DNA from: Streptomyces catenulae
Lineage (GTDB): Bacteria; Actinomycetota; Actinomycetes; Streptomycetales; Streptomycetaceae
Assembly: GCF_000718015.1 (NCBI RefSeq)
Contig: NZ_JODY01000032.1
Span: 8,087 to 72,086 of the forward strand
Direction: 5' to 3'
DNA length: 64,000 nt
Position 1 is the first letter of the stretch. Each line of letters starts with the position of its first letter. The notes under the pieces were generated by a model, which was not told the DNA's origin, searched no databases, and saw nothing but the letters and a program-made list of their open reading frames with translations. Below are positions 32,834-48,104 of this stretch, in pieces. Position numbers and translations under genes: made by a program.

Positions 32834-34252
32834 TTGACCAGCACCGCGCAGCCGGCGGTACCGGAAGGCCGTAAGGCCCAGCCGGACCATCTCGGCCATG
32901 TCATCTTCATCACCGCGGCTGCCGCGATGGGCGGCTTCCTCTTCGGCTACGACAGTTCCGTCATCAACGGTGCCGTCGAGGCGATCCGCAGCCGGTACGA
33001 CGTGGGGTCCGCCGTGCTGGCCCAGGTCATCGCCATCGCGTTGATCGGCTGCGCGATCGGCGCTGCCACCGCGGGCCGGATCGCCGACCGGATCGGCCGC
33101 ATCCGCGTGATGCAGATCTCCGCGGCGCTCTTCACCGTCAGCGCCGTCGGCTCCGCGCTGCCGTTCGCCCTCTGGGACCTCGCCATGTGGCGGGTGTTCG
33201 GCGGTATCGCGATCGGTATGGCGTCGGTCATCGGCCCGGCGTACATCGCCGAGGTCTCGCCGCCCGCGTACCGGGGGCGCCTCGGCTCGTTCCAGCAGGC
33301 CGCGATCGTCGTCGGCATCGCCATCTCCCAGCTCGTCAACTGGGGCATCCTCAACCTCGCCGACGGCAACCAGCGCGGTCGGCTCGCCGGGCTGGAGGCC
33401 TGGCAGTGGATGCTCGGTGTGATGGTGATCCCGGCGCTCCTGTACGGCCTGCTGTCGTTCGTCATCCCGGAGTCGCCGCGCTTCCTGATCTCCGTCGGCA
33501 GGATCACCAAGGCGAAGCAGGTGCTCGCCGACGTCGAGGGGCAGGGCGTCGACCTCGACACACGGGTCGAGGAGATCCAGGAGGCGATGCGCCGGGAGCA
33601 CCGGTCGACGTTCAAGGATCTGCTGGGTGGCCGGGGCGGCTTCCTGCCGATCGTGTGGGTCGGCATCGGGCTGTCGGTCTTCCAGCAGCTCGTCGGCATC
33701 AACGTCGCGTTCTACTACTCGTCGACGCTGTGGCAGTCCGTGGGCATCAACCCCGAGAGCTCGTTCTTCTACAGCTTCACCACGTCGATCATCAACATCA
33801 TCGGCACCGTCATCGCGATGATCTTCGTGGACCGGATCGGCCGCCGTCCGCTGGCTCTCATCGGCTCCGCCGGTATGGCTGTGGCGCTCGCCCTGGAGGC
33901 GTGGGCCTTCTCCGCCAAGACCGCCGCCGGGACGCTGCCGACGACGCAGGGCACCGTCGCCCTCATCGCGGCCCACTGCTTCGTGCTCTTCTTCGCCCTC
34001 TCCTGGGGCGTGGTGGTCTGGGTCTTCCTCGGCGAGATGTTCCCCAACCGCATCCGCGCCGCGGCGCTCGGCGTCGCCGCCTCCGCCCAGTGGATCGCGA
34101 ACTGGGCCATCACGGCGAGCTTCCCGAGCCTGTCCGACTGGAACCTCTCCGGTACGTACGTGATCTACATGATCTTCGCCCTGCTCTCGATCCCCTTCGT
34201 GCTGAAGTTCGTGAAGGAGACCAAGGGCAAGGCGTTGGAGGAGATGGGCTAA
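32834..34252 (+). CDS. glcP: GlcP-type glucose/sugar permease (MFS sugar porter)
   Basis: 472 residues from TTG with GGAG 6 bases upstream; this is the length of S. coelicolor GlcP, whose gene also follows smc. Twelve membrane helices with sugar-porter marks: GFLFGYDSSVINGA (helix 1), GRIADRIGRIR (loop 2-3), IPESPRFLISVG after helix 6, VFQQLVGINVAFYYSS (helix 7), FVDRIGRRPLAL (loop 8-9), GEMFPNRIRAAALG and VKETKGKALEEM at the end. GlcP imports glucose by proton symport in the cell membrane. A 14-pair hairpin follows. Confidence 0.93.
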   Translation: MTSTAQPAVPEGRKAQPDHLGHVIFITAAAAMGGFLFGYDSSVINGAVEAIRSRYDVGSAVLAQVIAIALIGCAIGAATAGRIADRIGRIRVMQISAALFTVSAVGSALPFALWDLAMWRVFGGIAIGMASVIGPAYIAEVSPPAYRGRLGSFQQAAIVVGIAISQLVNWGILNLADGNQRGRLAGLEAWQWMLGVMVIPALLYGLLSFVIPESPRFLISVGRITKAKQVLADVEGQGVDLDTRVEEIQEAMRREHRSTFKDLLGGRGGFLPIVWVGIGLSVFQQLVGINVAFYYSSTLWQSVGINPESSFFYSFTTSIINIIGTVIAMIFVDRIGRRPLALIGSAGMAVALALEAWAFSAKTAAGTLPTTQGTVALIAAHCFVLFFALSWGVVVWVFLGEMFPNRIRAAALGVAASAQWIANWAITASFPSLSDWNLSGTYVIYMIFALLSIPFVLKFVKETKGKALEEMG

Positions 34253-34284
34253 CCCCCCCGCCAGTCCGTCCCCTCGGAAGTCGA

Positions 34285-34319
34285 CACCGCCCCGGCTCAT
34301 ACGGAGAGCCGGGGCGGTG
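34285..34319. terminator. Terminator between glcP and the GlxA-type gene
   Basis: CACCGCCCCGGCTC (34285-34298) pairs perfectly with GAGCCGGGGCGGTG (34306-34319), 14 pairs with a 7-base loop, 32 bases after the glcP stop. The opposite gene ends at 34400, so it could serve both strands. Confidence 0.8.
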
Positions 34320-34399
34320 CCGTGTACGGGGACGGGGCGCGGGGACGGGGCGGCGGTCGGCGCGCCGCCCCGTGCGGCCCGCCCCGTGCGCCGACGCGG

Positions 34400-35425
34400 T
34401 CAGGAGGCGCCGTCGTGCCCCGTGGGCGTGGCGGAGCGGTGGCGGAAGGTGCTGCGGTAGGCGGCGGGCGTGGTGCCCAGCGCATGGTGGAACCGGCGCC
34501 GCAGATTGGTCGCGGACGACAGACCGACGCGGACGGCCACCGCCTCGACCGGCAGATCGGTCTCCTCCAGCAGCGTCCGCGCCGCGGAGATCCGCTGGGT
34601 CAGCAGCCACTGCCCGGGGCTGACCCCCACCTGATCGGTGAAGCGGCGCGCCAGCGTCCGCGGCGAGACCCGCAGCCGCGCCGCCATCTCCGCCACCGAC
34701 ACCCGCGTCCCCAGCCGACCGGAGACCCAGTCCAGCAGCGGCGCCACCGACGGCTCCGTCCGGCGCGGCACCGCGTCCCCGGTGAACTGCGGCTGACCGC
34801 CCTCGCGGTGCGGCGGCACCCCCATGTCCCGGCCGACGCGCGCCGCGTACCCGGCGCCGTGGTCGGCGCGGACCAGATGCAGACAGAGGTCGATCCCGGC
34901 CGCCGCCCCGGCGCTCGTCGCCACGTCGCCGTGGTCGATGTAGAGCACCGTGGCGTCCATCCGCACCCGCGGGAAGCGGGCCGCGAAATGCGCCGCGCGC
35001 CGCCAGTGGGTCGTCGCCCGCCGCCCGTCGAGCAGCCCGGCGGCGGCCAGGGCGTACGCGCCCGAGCAGAGCCCCACCATGCGGGCGCCGCGGGCGTGGG
35101 CCCCGCGCAGCGCCCCGCGGATCTCCTCGGGCAGCGGCGCCTCGGGCACCCAGCCGGGGACGACGACGGTGTCGGCGCCGTCCAGCGCGGACAGCCCCGC
35201 CGTGGCGTGCAGCGGGTACCCGGCCGTCGTCGCCACGGGGCCGGGGCGCAGCGCGCAGATCCGGAAGTCGTAGTACGGCGGAAAACCGGGCCGCCGGGTA
35301 CCGAAGACCTCGGCGGCGCAGCCCAGTTCGAACGTCGGCTGCGGGGCGTGCACCAGCGCCACGACCTGATGAAGCGCCCCGTCCCCGTCCGGTCGTACGG
35401 CGGTCCGGGACGACGATTCGATCAT
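34400..35425 (-). CDS. GlxA-family regulator (DJ-1/PfpI domain plus AraC HTH)
   Basis: 341 residues from ATG at 35425. N-terminal class-I glutamine-amidotransferase-like (DJ-1/PfpI) domain at ~15-190 (VVALVHAPQPTFELGCAAEVF, VGLCSGAYALAAAGLLDG with the nucleophile-elbow Cys, TTHWRRAAHF), C-terminal AraC helix-turn-helix at ~235-325 (VAEMAARLRVSPRTLARRF, SAARTLLEETDLPVEAVA). Proteins of this form regulate catabolic or stress genes; ligand unknown. It diverges from a cupin gene 71 bases away, its most likely target. Confidence 0.9.
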   Translation of the reverse strand: MIESSSRTAVRPDGDGALHQVVALVHAPQPTFELGCAAEVFGTRRPGFPPYYDFRICALRPGPVATTAGYPLHATAGLSALDGADTVVVPGWVPEAPLPEEIRGALRGAHARGARMVGLCSGAYALAAAGLLDGRRATTHWRRAAHFAARFPRVRMDATVLYIDHGDVATSAGAAAGIDLCLHLVRADHGAGYAARVGRDMGVPPHREGGQPQFTGDAVPRRTEPSVAPLLDWVSGRLGTRVSVAEMAARLRVSPRTLARRFTDQVGVSPGQWLLTQRISAARTLLEETDLPVEAVAVRVGLSSATNLRRRFHHALGTTPAAYRSTFRHRSATPTGHDGAS

Positions 35426-35496
35426 GGCAGGAAAGTACCCGGTGGGGTCGCTTCTGGTACTGGGAACGGCACCCGCAGGCCCGACAAGCTGTCCCC

Positions 35497-35910
35497 ATGA
35501 ACGTGAACACGCAGGTCGACGAAGGACAGGACGCGGCGCCCGTGGGCACAGCCGCCGGAGCGGTGGCGGGGGCGCACCCCGGGGGCGTGGGCGGCACACC
35601 CGGCTACCTCGTCAGCACCGTGGCCGACGCCGAGGCCCAGGAAGTCACCACCGGTATCACCGCCCGGCCGCTGTGGGCCGGGGAGAACGGCGCGAAGGCG
35701 ATGGTCGTGGAGTTCACCCCGGGCAGCTGCTGGGACGGCATCGACGTCCACGAGCCCGGTCCCGAGGAGGTCTACGTGGTCTCCGGCACCTTCCACGACG
35801 GCGACCGCGCCCACCCCGCGGGGACCTTCATCCACGCCCCCGCCGGGTCCTGGCACGTACCGCAGTCCGCGGAGGGCTGCACACTGTTCGTCTTCTACCC
35901 GGAGGGCTGA
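35497..35910 (+). CDS. Cupin-domain protein
   Basis: 137 residues. After a ~45-residue Ala/Gly-rich front comes a single cupin barrel: DGIDVHEPGPEEVYVVSGTF (metal-binding His and Glu of cupin motif 1) and HPAGTFIHAPAGSWHVPQSA (motif 2 with its His residues). The ChrR-type pattern HExGPEEVYVLSG suggests a sensing or isomerase role rather than a known enzyme. It is divergent from the GlxA-type regulator and ends at a perfect 13-pair hairpin. Confidence 0.88.
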   Translation: MNVNTQVDEGQDAAPVGTAAGAVAGAHPGGVGGTPGYLVSTVADAEAQEVTTGITARPLWAGENGAKAMVVEFTPGSCWDGIDVHEPGPEEVYVVSGTFHDGDRAHPAGTFIHAPAGSWHVPQSAEGCTLFVFYPEG

Positions 35911-35917
35911 CGGGCGA

Positions 35918-35949
35918 GGGGCGGGGCGCCCCGTGCGGCGCCCCGCCCC
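35918..35949. terminator. Bidirectional terminator between cupin and LLM oxidoreductase
   Basis: GGGGCGGGGCGCC (35918-35930) pairs perfectly with GGCGCCCCGCCCC (35937-35949), 13 pairs around CCGTGC, between two convergent genes. Confidence 0.75.
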
Positions 35950-35959
35950 GTACGCCCGC

Positions 35960-36943
35960 TCACTCCAGCCTCGGCAGCACCTCGTCCGTGAAGAGGTGGA
36001 GGGAGCGCCAGCCCTCGTCGACCGGCATGCCGCCGCACAGCGGGTGGAGGATCAGCGAACCCGGCGCGTCCGGCCCCTGGGCCAGCCGCAGGCACTCCTG
36101 CGGGGTGACGATGCGGTAGACGCCCTCCGCGCGCAGCTCCGCCACGTCCCGGGCGGCCGAGCGCACCGCCGAGCGGAGGCCCGCGGGCTGCCAGGAGGCA
36201 TAGGTACGGGCCTCGTACAGCAGATGCGGCCCGTACCGCTCCCAGGCCCGGTCCGGGTCCTCGGAGAGGTGCAGCAGACAGGTGTGGGCGTCGGGTTGCT
36301 GCACCCAGCCCTCGGTGCCGTACGCGGCGCACCGCTCGTGGTAGTACGCCACCAGCTCCGGCAGATGGGCGGAGGGGAACAGCGGCAGCCCCAGCCGGGC
36401 GGCGCGCCGGGCCGCGGCGCGCGAACCGCCGCCGACCAGCAGCGGCGGATGCGGCCGGGTGTACGGGCGCGGCGTCACGTGCACGGTGCGGCCCCGGTAC
36501 CGGAACGGCTCGCCGCGCCAGGCGGTGAGCAGCGTCTCCAGCACCTCGTCCTGGAGGGCGCCGCGCCCCGCCCAGTCCTTGTCGAACGCGGCGTACTCCT
36601 GGGGCCGGTAGCCGAGCCCGGCGACGGTGATCAGCCGACCGCCGCCGAGCAGGTCGAGCACGGCGAGGTCCTCGGCCAGCCGGAGCGGGTCGTGCAACGG
36701 CGTGAGCAGCGCGGAGAGCGTGACCGCGATCCGCCGGGTGGCGCCGAGCAGCGCCCCGGCGAAGACCAGCGGGGCGGGCATCCAGCCGTCGCCGGTGGTG
36801 TGGTGCTCCTCGGTCTGCACGGTGGTCACGCCCCGTGCGTCGGCGTGGGCGGCCATCTCCAGCGCCGCCCGGTAGCGGGCGGCACCGGAGTCGGCGGGGT
36901 CGGGATCGACGAGGTTCAGGCGCAGAACGGTGACGGGCGGCAT
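35960..36943 (-). CDS. Luciferase-like (LLM) flavin-dependent oxidoreductase
   Basis: 327 residues. TIM-barrel monooxygenase of the bacterial luciferase family using FMN or F420. VLRLNLVDPDPA at the front, TTVQTEEHHTTGDGWMPAPLVF (conserved EHH), DLLGGGRLITVAGLGYRPQEYAAF, PPLLVGGGSRAAARRAARLG. The substrate is not evident. Presence of CofC nearby shows F420 could be available. It is convergent with the cupin gene and shares its terminator. Confidence 0.88.
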   Translation of the reverse strand: MPPVTVLRLNLVDPDPADSGAARYRAALEMAAHADARGVTTVQTEEHHTTGDGWMPAPLVFAGALLGATRRIAVTLSALLTPLHDPLRLAEDLAVLDLLGGGRLITVAGLGYRPQEYAAFDKDWAGRGALQDEVLETLLTAWRGEPFRYRGRTVHVTPRPYTRPHPPLLVGGGSRAAARRAARLGLPLFPSAHLPELVAYYHERCAAYGTEGWVQQPDAHTCLLHLSEDPDRAWERYGPHLLYEARTYASWQPAGLRSAVRSAARDVAELRAEGVYRIVTPQECLRLAQGPDAPGSLILHPLCGGMPVDEGWRSLHLFTDEVLPRLE

Positions 36944-37076
36944 GGCGGCGTCCCCTTCGCCGGGTGGTGGGCGAAGGGGACGCTAGCTGACGGGGCGTCA
37001 GAATTCCAGGGCGCGTGGCGGGCCGGTGCACGGGGCATGGCGCGCGCCGCACGGGGTCGCAGGTCGCGCCATGGGG

Positions 37077-37148
37077 GCCAGGGCCAGCACGAGGCGCGGG
37101 GCAGGGTCCGGCATGAGGCGCGGGCCAGGGTCCGGCATGGGGCGCGGG
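37077..37148. repeat. Three 24-base tandem repeats
   Basis: Three units of 24 bases (37077-37100, 37101-37124, 37125-37148) share the pattern agggtccggcatgaggcgcggg, the first more diverged. They lie between the LLM oxidoreductase start and the NCS1 permease terminator and code for nothing convincing. Confidence 0.65.
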
Positions 37149-37171
37149 CGCGGGGCCCCGCACAAGCCCCC

Positions 37172-37202
37172 GGGTGCGGGGCCGACCACCGGCCCCGCAC
37201 CC
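37172..37202 (-). terminator. NCS1 permease terminator
   Basis: GGGTGCGGGGCC (37172-37183) pairs with GGCCCCGCACCC (37191-37202), a perfect 12-pair stem with a 7-base loop, 8 bases after the permease stop on the minus strand. Confidence 0.75.
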
Positions 37203-37210
37203 CGTCTCCG

Positions 37211-38683
37211 TCAGCTCTCCCGGAGCGGGGTCCGCCCGTCGGTGGTCTGCCCGTCCGGCGCCGGGACGTTCTCCCGCGGGCGGGGCAGTACCGCGAAGAG
37301 GACGGCGGCGAGGAGGATGGTGGCCGCCCAGCCCAGACCGTTACGGCCGATCCAGGTGGTGGCCAGCGGGCCGGTGAACCACTGCACCTTCGTGAAGCAC
37401 AGCCCCGCCGCCAGCGCCACCGCCCAGGCGGTCATGGCCTGCCAGCAGAAGCCGCCGACGTACCAGTAGCGGCTGCTGCGTCCGATGGTCATCAGGCCGT
37501 CGGCGTCGTAGCGGACGGCCAGGGTGCGGCGCCGGGCCATGTCCACCGCGTAGACGCCGATCCAGGCGGAGAAGGAGACCGCCAGCAGCGTCAGGAAGGT
37601 GATGAACTGCCCGATGAAGTCCTTGGCCACCAGCATCATGAACAACCCGCCGACCAGGCTGATGACGGCGTTGATGCTCACCGCCAGGGCGCGCGGCAGC
37701 TTGACGCCCATGGTCTGCGCGGTGAACCCGGCGGAGTACATCGACAGGCTGTTGATCAGCACCATCCCGACCAGCGCGGTGATCAGGTACGGCACCGCCA
37801 GCCAGGTCGGCAGGATGGTGCCGAGGAACGACATCGGGTCGGTGTTCTGCCCGGCCAGCTTCGGGTTGGACACCGCCATCACGCCGCCCATCAGCACCAT
37901 CGGCACCAGCACCAGGGCGGCACCGGACACCGTGGCGCCGACGATCTTGCGGCCCGACGCGGAGTGCGGGAGATAGCGCGCGAAGTCCGGGCCGGTCGGC
38001 ACCCAGCTGATGCCGCCCGCGGCGATGGTGCCGATGCCCGCGATCACCATCGCGGTGGTGCCCGCCTTCTTCGCGAAGATCGCCTGCCAGTCCATGGTGG
38101 CGATCAGATACACCAGCACCATCACGGTGAACGCGCCGAAGAGGTACGTGGAGTACCGGTTGCAGACGTTGAGCGCCTTCCGCCCCATGCCGCTCACCAG
38201 ATACGTACAGGCGACGAAGGCGAGCAGGGTGATGACGATCAGCAGGTTGTTGGCGCGGACGCCGAACAGCAGCCGCAACACCGTCAGCACCGCGTACGCG
38301 CCGGTGACGGCGTTGATCGTCTCCCAGCCGAAGCGGGCCACCCACAGGATCGCGCCCGGGAAGTAGTTGCCGCGGACGCCGAACGCCGCCCGGGAGAGCA
38401 TCGCACCCGGCGCGCCGCCCCACTTCCCGGAGACCGACAACACCCCGACCATGCCGAACGCCACCGCCGCGGCGATGGCGGCGACCAGCAGGACCTGCCA
38501 GAAGTTCAGTCCGTTGTTGACCACCAGCGCGGCGCCCATGGTCAGCAGGAGCACGCTGATGTTGGCGGCGACCCAGGTGGGGAAGAGTTCGCGGACGCGC
38601 CCGTGGCGTTCGCTGTCGGGGACGGGCTCGATGCCTCGGGTCTCGACGGCGCCCTCGGCGTCGGGGGTGGACGTGGTGCCCAT
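37211..38683 (-). CDS. NCS1-family cytosine/purine/hydantoin permease
   Basis: 490 residues, about 12 membrane helices. NCS1 marks: ELFPTWVAANISVLLLTMGA (helix 1), SRAAFGVRGNYFPGAILWVARFGWETIN (helix 3 region), WVPTGPDFARYLP after helix 6, and the family pattern of paired helices. Imports a nucleobase or hydantoin with Na+ or H+; the substrate cannot be told from sequence. A 12-pair hairpin follows its stop. No catabolic genes lie beside it. Confidence 0.9.
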   Translation of the reverse strand: MGTTSTPDAEGAVETRGIEPVPDSERHGRVRELFPTWVAANISVLLLTMGAALVVNNGLNFWQVLLVAAIAAAVAFGMVGVLSVSGKWGGAPGAMLSRAAFGVRGNYFPGAILWVARFGWETINAVTGAYAVLTVLRLLFGVRANNLLIVITLLAFVACTYLVSGMGRKALNVCNRYSTYLFGAFTVMVLVYLIATMDWQAIFAKKAGTTAMVIAGIGTIAAGGISWVPTGPDFARYLPHSASGRKIVGATVSGAALVLVPMVLMGGVMAVSNPKLAGQNTDPMSFLGTILPTWLAVPYLITALVGMVLINSLSMYSAGFTAQTMGVKLPRALAVSINAVISLVGGLFMMLVAKDFIGQFITFLTLLAVSFSAWIGVYAVDMARRRTLAVRYDADGLMTIGRSSRYWYVGGFCWQAMTAWAVALAAGLCFTKVQWFTGPLATTWIGRNGLGWAATILLAAVLFAVLPRPRENVPAPDGQTTDGRTPLRES

Positions 38684-39061
38684 GGTGCAGGTGTCTCCGT
38701 GCGCGGTTCTGGAGCGTTCCCGGACAGCCGGGAGACGCGAGGCAGCGGCTGTGGTGCCCGGCCAGGTTCGGTCGCCAGGACTCTACGCGCGTTGCGCAGC
38801 CGTCCACCATCGTACTTTGATCCAAGTTCGTGCCGTACGTCCTGTTGGACCCCTCCATGAAACCGCAGCTCCACGCCGTCTGAGGAACGCCCCAACCGCT
38901 TCCCGCCACCCTGCTGACCAGCGATTTCCGGCCAGCCTCGGAAAAGGGGACGCGCGCCCCGCGCACCGGGGCGCGGGGCGGGGGCGCGAGGGGCGCACGG
39001 CGGTCACGGGATCGGCGCGTGCGGCCCCCGGGGACGGCAGGTGGCTGATACTGGGAGGGTT
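38684..39061. promoter_or_regulatory. 378-base divergent gap, NCS1 permease and ftsY
   Basis: Holds the upstream signals of both genes. A less GC-rich patch at 38800-38870 contains TCCAAG... GTTGGA inverted half-sites (38822-38850) and, on the minus strand, a TACGAT -10-like element, probably for the permease. 38950-39000 is a GC-rich run with repeats of GGGGCGC. GGGAGGG before the ftsY ATG is its ribosome-binding site. No gene seen. Confidence 0.4.
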
Positions 39062-40315
39062 ATGGAAATCGTCATCCTTGCTGTAGTCATCGCCGTGGTC
39101 GTGCTCGGCGCGATCAGCGGGCTCGTCGTCAGCGGCCGTAAGAAGAAGCAGCTGCCGCCGTCCCCGCCGGCCGCCCCCGTCACGCCCTCCGCCCCCGTCA
39201 CGCCCTCCGTCACCGCGCCGCCCGCAGAACCGCAGGTCGGTGAGGAAGCCGAGGCCCCGAGCGACGAATCCCGTCGCACCATCGAAGACACCCCGCTACC
39301 CGTCGCCGAGGCCCCCGAGGCCGAGGCACCGGTCGCCGAGCCGGCGGCGCCGCCCGCCCCGGAGATCGAGGTCCCCGAGCCGACCGCAGGCCGCCTGGTG
39401 CGGCTGCGCGCCCGGCTCTCCCGGTCGCAGAACTCCCTCGGCAAGGGCCTGCTGACCCTCCTGTCCCGCGAACACCTCGACGAGGACACCTGGGAGGAGA
39501 TCGAGGAGACCCTGCTCACCGCCGACGTCGGCGTCGCCCCCACCCAGGAACTGGTCGAGCGGCTGCGGGAGCGGGTCAAGGTCCTCGGCACCCGCACCCC
39601 CGCAGACCTGCGCACCCTGCTCCGTGAGGAGCTGCTCGCCCTCATCGGCACCGACACCGACCGCTCCGTGCACACCGCCAACGGCGTCGGCAACGGCGGC
39701 GACGAGATCCCCGGCGTCGTCATGGTCGTCGGCGTCAACGGCACCGGTAAGACCACCACCACCGGCAAGCTCGCCCGGGTGCTGGTCGCCGACGGCAAGT
39801 CCGTCGTCCTCGGCGCCGCCGACACCTTCCGCGCCGCCGCCGCCGACCAGCTCCAGACCTGGGGCGAGCGGGTCGGCGCCCGCACCGTGCGCGGCCCCGA
39901 GGGCGGCGACCCCGCCTCCATCGCCTTCGACGCCGTCAAGGAGGGCATCGCCGAATCCGCCGACGTCGTCCTCATCGACACCGCCGGTCGGCTGCACACC
40001 AAGACCGGCCTCATGGACGAGCTGGGCAAGGTCAAGCGGGTCGTCGAGAAGCACGGCCCGCTCGGCGAGGTGCTGCTCGTCCTCGACGCCACCACCGGTC
40101 AGAACGGCCTGGTGCAGGCGCGGGTCTTCGCCGAGGTCGTGGACATCACCGGCGTGGTCCTCACCAAGCTCGACGGCACCGCCAAGGGCGGCATCATCGT
40201 CGCCGTCCAGCGGGAGCTGGGCGTCCCGGTCAAGCTCGTCGGCCTCGGTGAGGGCGCCGACGACCTCGCGCCGTTCGAGCCCGAGGCGTTCGTCGACGCG
40301 CTGATCGGCGACTGA
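39062..40315 (+). CDS. ftsY: SRP receptor FtsY
   Basis: 417 residues. N-terminal membrane-targeting helix (EIVILAVVIAVVVLGAISGLVVS), acidic Pro/Ala/Glu linker (~35-115), then the NG GTPase domain: N part with TWEEIEETLLTADVG, G1 VVGVNGTGKTTTTGKLA, DTFRAAAADQL, DTAGRLHTKTGLMDEL and TKLDGTAKGG (G4). It docks the ribosome-SRP complex at the membrane; Ffh is encoded 8 kb downstream. The actinobacterial form has this membrane anchor. A hairpin (40337-40381) lies beyond the stop. Confidence 0.97.
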   Translation: MEIVILAVVIAVVVLGAISGLVVSGRKKKQLPPSPPAAPVTPSAPVTPSVTAPPAEPQVGEEAEAPSDESRRTIEDTPLPVAEAPEAEAPVAEPAAPPAPEIEVPEPTAGRLVRLRARLSRSQNSLGKGLLTLLSREHLDEDTWEEIEETLLTADVGVAPTQELVERLRERVKVLGTRTPADLRTLLREELLALIGTDTDRSVHTANGVGNGGDEIPGVVMVVGVNGTGKTTTTGKLARVLVADGKSVVLGAADTFRAAAADQLQTWGERVGARTVRGPEGGDPASIAFDAVKEGIAESADVVLIDTAGRLHTKTGLMDELGKVKRVVEKHGPLGEVLLVLDATTGQNGLVQARVFAEVVDITGVVLTKLDGTAKGGIIVAVQRELGVPVKLVGLGEGADDLAPFEPEAFVDALIGD

Positions 40316-40336
40316 CCTCCCCGCCACCGGCGACAC

Positions 40337-40381
40337 ACGGCCCCCGGCACCCGCTCCACGGAGCGCGGCGCCGGGGGCCGT
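40337..40381. terminator. ftsY terminator
   Basis: ACGGCCCCCGGC (40337-40348) pairs perfectly with GCCGGGGGCCGT (40370-40381); an inner GCTCC-ACG-GGAGC type hairpin lies in the loop. It sits between convergent ftsY and the Prim-Pol-like gene. Confidence 0.75.
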
Positions 40382-40399
40382 CACGTACCCGGGGGCGCG

Positions 40400-41077
40400 C
40401 TACCCGGCCGCCGTCCGACGGTCCGAGCGGTGGCAGACGTACGCGAGCATCCCCAGCAGCAGCCGGGCCTGCGGCGGGTGGGCCGCGGTCTCCAGGGACG
40501 GCGGCCGGAGCCAGCGCACGGGGCCGTCCGCACCGAGGTCCGACGGGGGAGCGGTGAGGTGGTCACCCTGGCCCAGGGGGCGCAGATCGAGCGCCGCGTC
40601 GTCCCACCCCGTCCGGTAGAGCAGCCCCGGCAGCCCGGCGGCCGCCCCCGGCGCGACGAAGAACTGCGCGCGCCCCGTCGGCGTCAGCGTCACCGGGCCG
40701 AGCGGCACCCCCATCCGCTCCAGCCGCGCCAGCCCGCACCGGCCCGCCGCCTCCGGTACGTCCAGCACGTCGAAGGAGCGGCCCACCGGCAGCAGCACCG
40801 CCGCCCCCGGCGTCCGCGACCAGGCGGCCGTGACCGTCTCCAGCGAGGCGCCCGCCGCGATCTCCGCACCGAAGGAGAGCGGGTGCGCACCGGGTGCCGG
40901 GCAGGCGGAGACCCCGCAGGAGCACTCCAGGCGCCCGCCGCCGGTCCGCGCCGCCCGGGCGCCGGGCACGACGTCCCAGCCCCACAACCCCGTGTATTCG
41001 GCCACCGTGGTGCTCTCGGGCGCGCGCACGCGGCGCCTGGCACCGATGTCCCGGATGCCGCCGATCGTGAAACCCAT
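40400..41077 (-). CDS. Bifunctional DNA primase/polymerase-type (Prim-Pol-like) protein
   Basis: 225 residues from ATG 41077 (MGFTIGGIRDIGARRR). Resembles the N-terminal Prim-Pol family: YTGLWGWDVVPGARA, CSCGVSACPAPGAHPL (Cys cluster typical of this group), and AVLLPVGRSFDVLDVPEAAG. In plasmids and phages this domain makes primers, but in these short chromosomal copies the acidic catalytic triad is not complete (VLLPVG... DVLDVP is the only candidate), so activity is uncertain. A gene of this kind lies beside nsdA in Streptomyces. Confidence 0.75.
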   Translation of the reverse strand: MGFTIGGIRDIGARRRVRAPESTTVAEYTGLWGWDVVPGARAARTGGGRLECSCGVSACPAPGAHPLSFGAEIAAGASLETVTAAWSRTPGAAVLLPVGRSFDVLDVPEAAGRCGLARLERMGVPLGPVTLTPTGRAQFFVAPGAAAGLPGLLYRTGWDDAALDLRPLGQGDHLTAPPSDLGADGPVRWLRPPSLETAAHPPQARLLLGMLAYVCHRSDRRTAAG

Positions 41078-41576
41078 GCCCCCTCCAACGGGTGGTGTGT
41101 CGCTGTGGTTACGAGCCGCTCCGGGCCCCGGAGCCGGTCGCGGCGCCCCGCCGTACGGGGCGCCGGAGCGGCGCCGTGACGCTCCGTCGACGGGGCGCGG
41201 ACGCCCCGCGGCACGCCCTCGGAGCGGGGGCGCGCCACGGGGCGTGTGCCGTGGCGCGCGCGCCGTCCTGCGCATCGCTCCGTCGGGTCGCGCCCGACCT
41301 GTGTCAAGTCAATCGCGCGGAGCGGACCGGCAGTTCATTCGAAGGGGTGGCGAATGGTGGCGTTTCTGTGCACGGCCTCGCCGCGAGCGTGATCGTACGA
41401 TTACTTTCGGTGCGCGGAGCCGGGGGAGTCGTCCGGAGCGGCCCCGCCGTCGGCCGGACCGGCCGGAGCGGTGGCCGGAATGCGCGACCTGCCGGGGCCG
41501 GACGGGCAGGATGCCTCAACAAGCCGGATCCTGCACGGGATTCGCGTCGGGCGACACACGGTTGGGGGCGTTACCA
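41078..41576 (+). promoter_or_regulatory. 499-base region upstream of nsdA
   Basis: No credible gene. 41150-41250 has several GGGGCG(C)-type repeats. A 16-base palindrome, GTGATCGTACGATTAC, lies at 41389-41404 in a less GC-rich patch and is the best operator candidate for nsdA. CAAGTCAATCGCG near 41305 is promoter-like, without a clear partner. Confidence 0.45.
41389..41404. promoter_or_regulatory. Palindromic operator candidate upstream of nsdA
   Basis: GTGATCGTACGATTAC: ten central bases (ATCGTACGAT) are a perfect palindrome, and the outer GTR/YAC continue it with one transition. It lies 173 bases before the nsdA GTG. The binding protein is unknown. Confidence 0.5.
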
Positions 41577-47999
<6,423 letters not shown>

Positions 48000-48104
48000 C
48001 GTGCCCGGCGCCCGACCCGGCGGCCCGGAGTGGCCCGGTTGCCGGGCCGGATACCCTAGGAGTCGACTGCCTTACGCCCCCGACCCCGAGGAACGACGAC
48101 CGCC

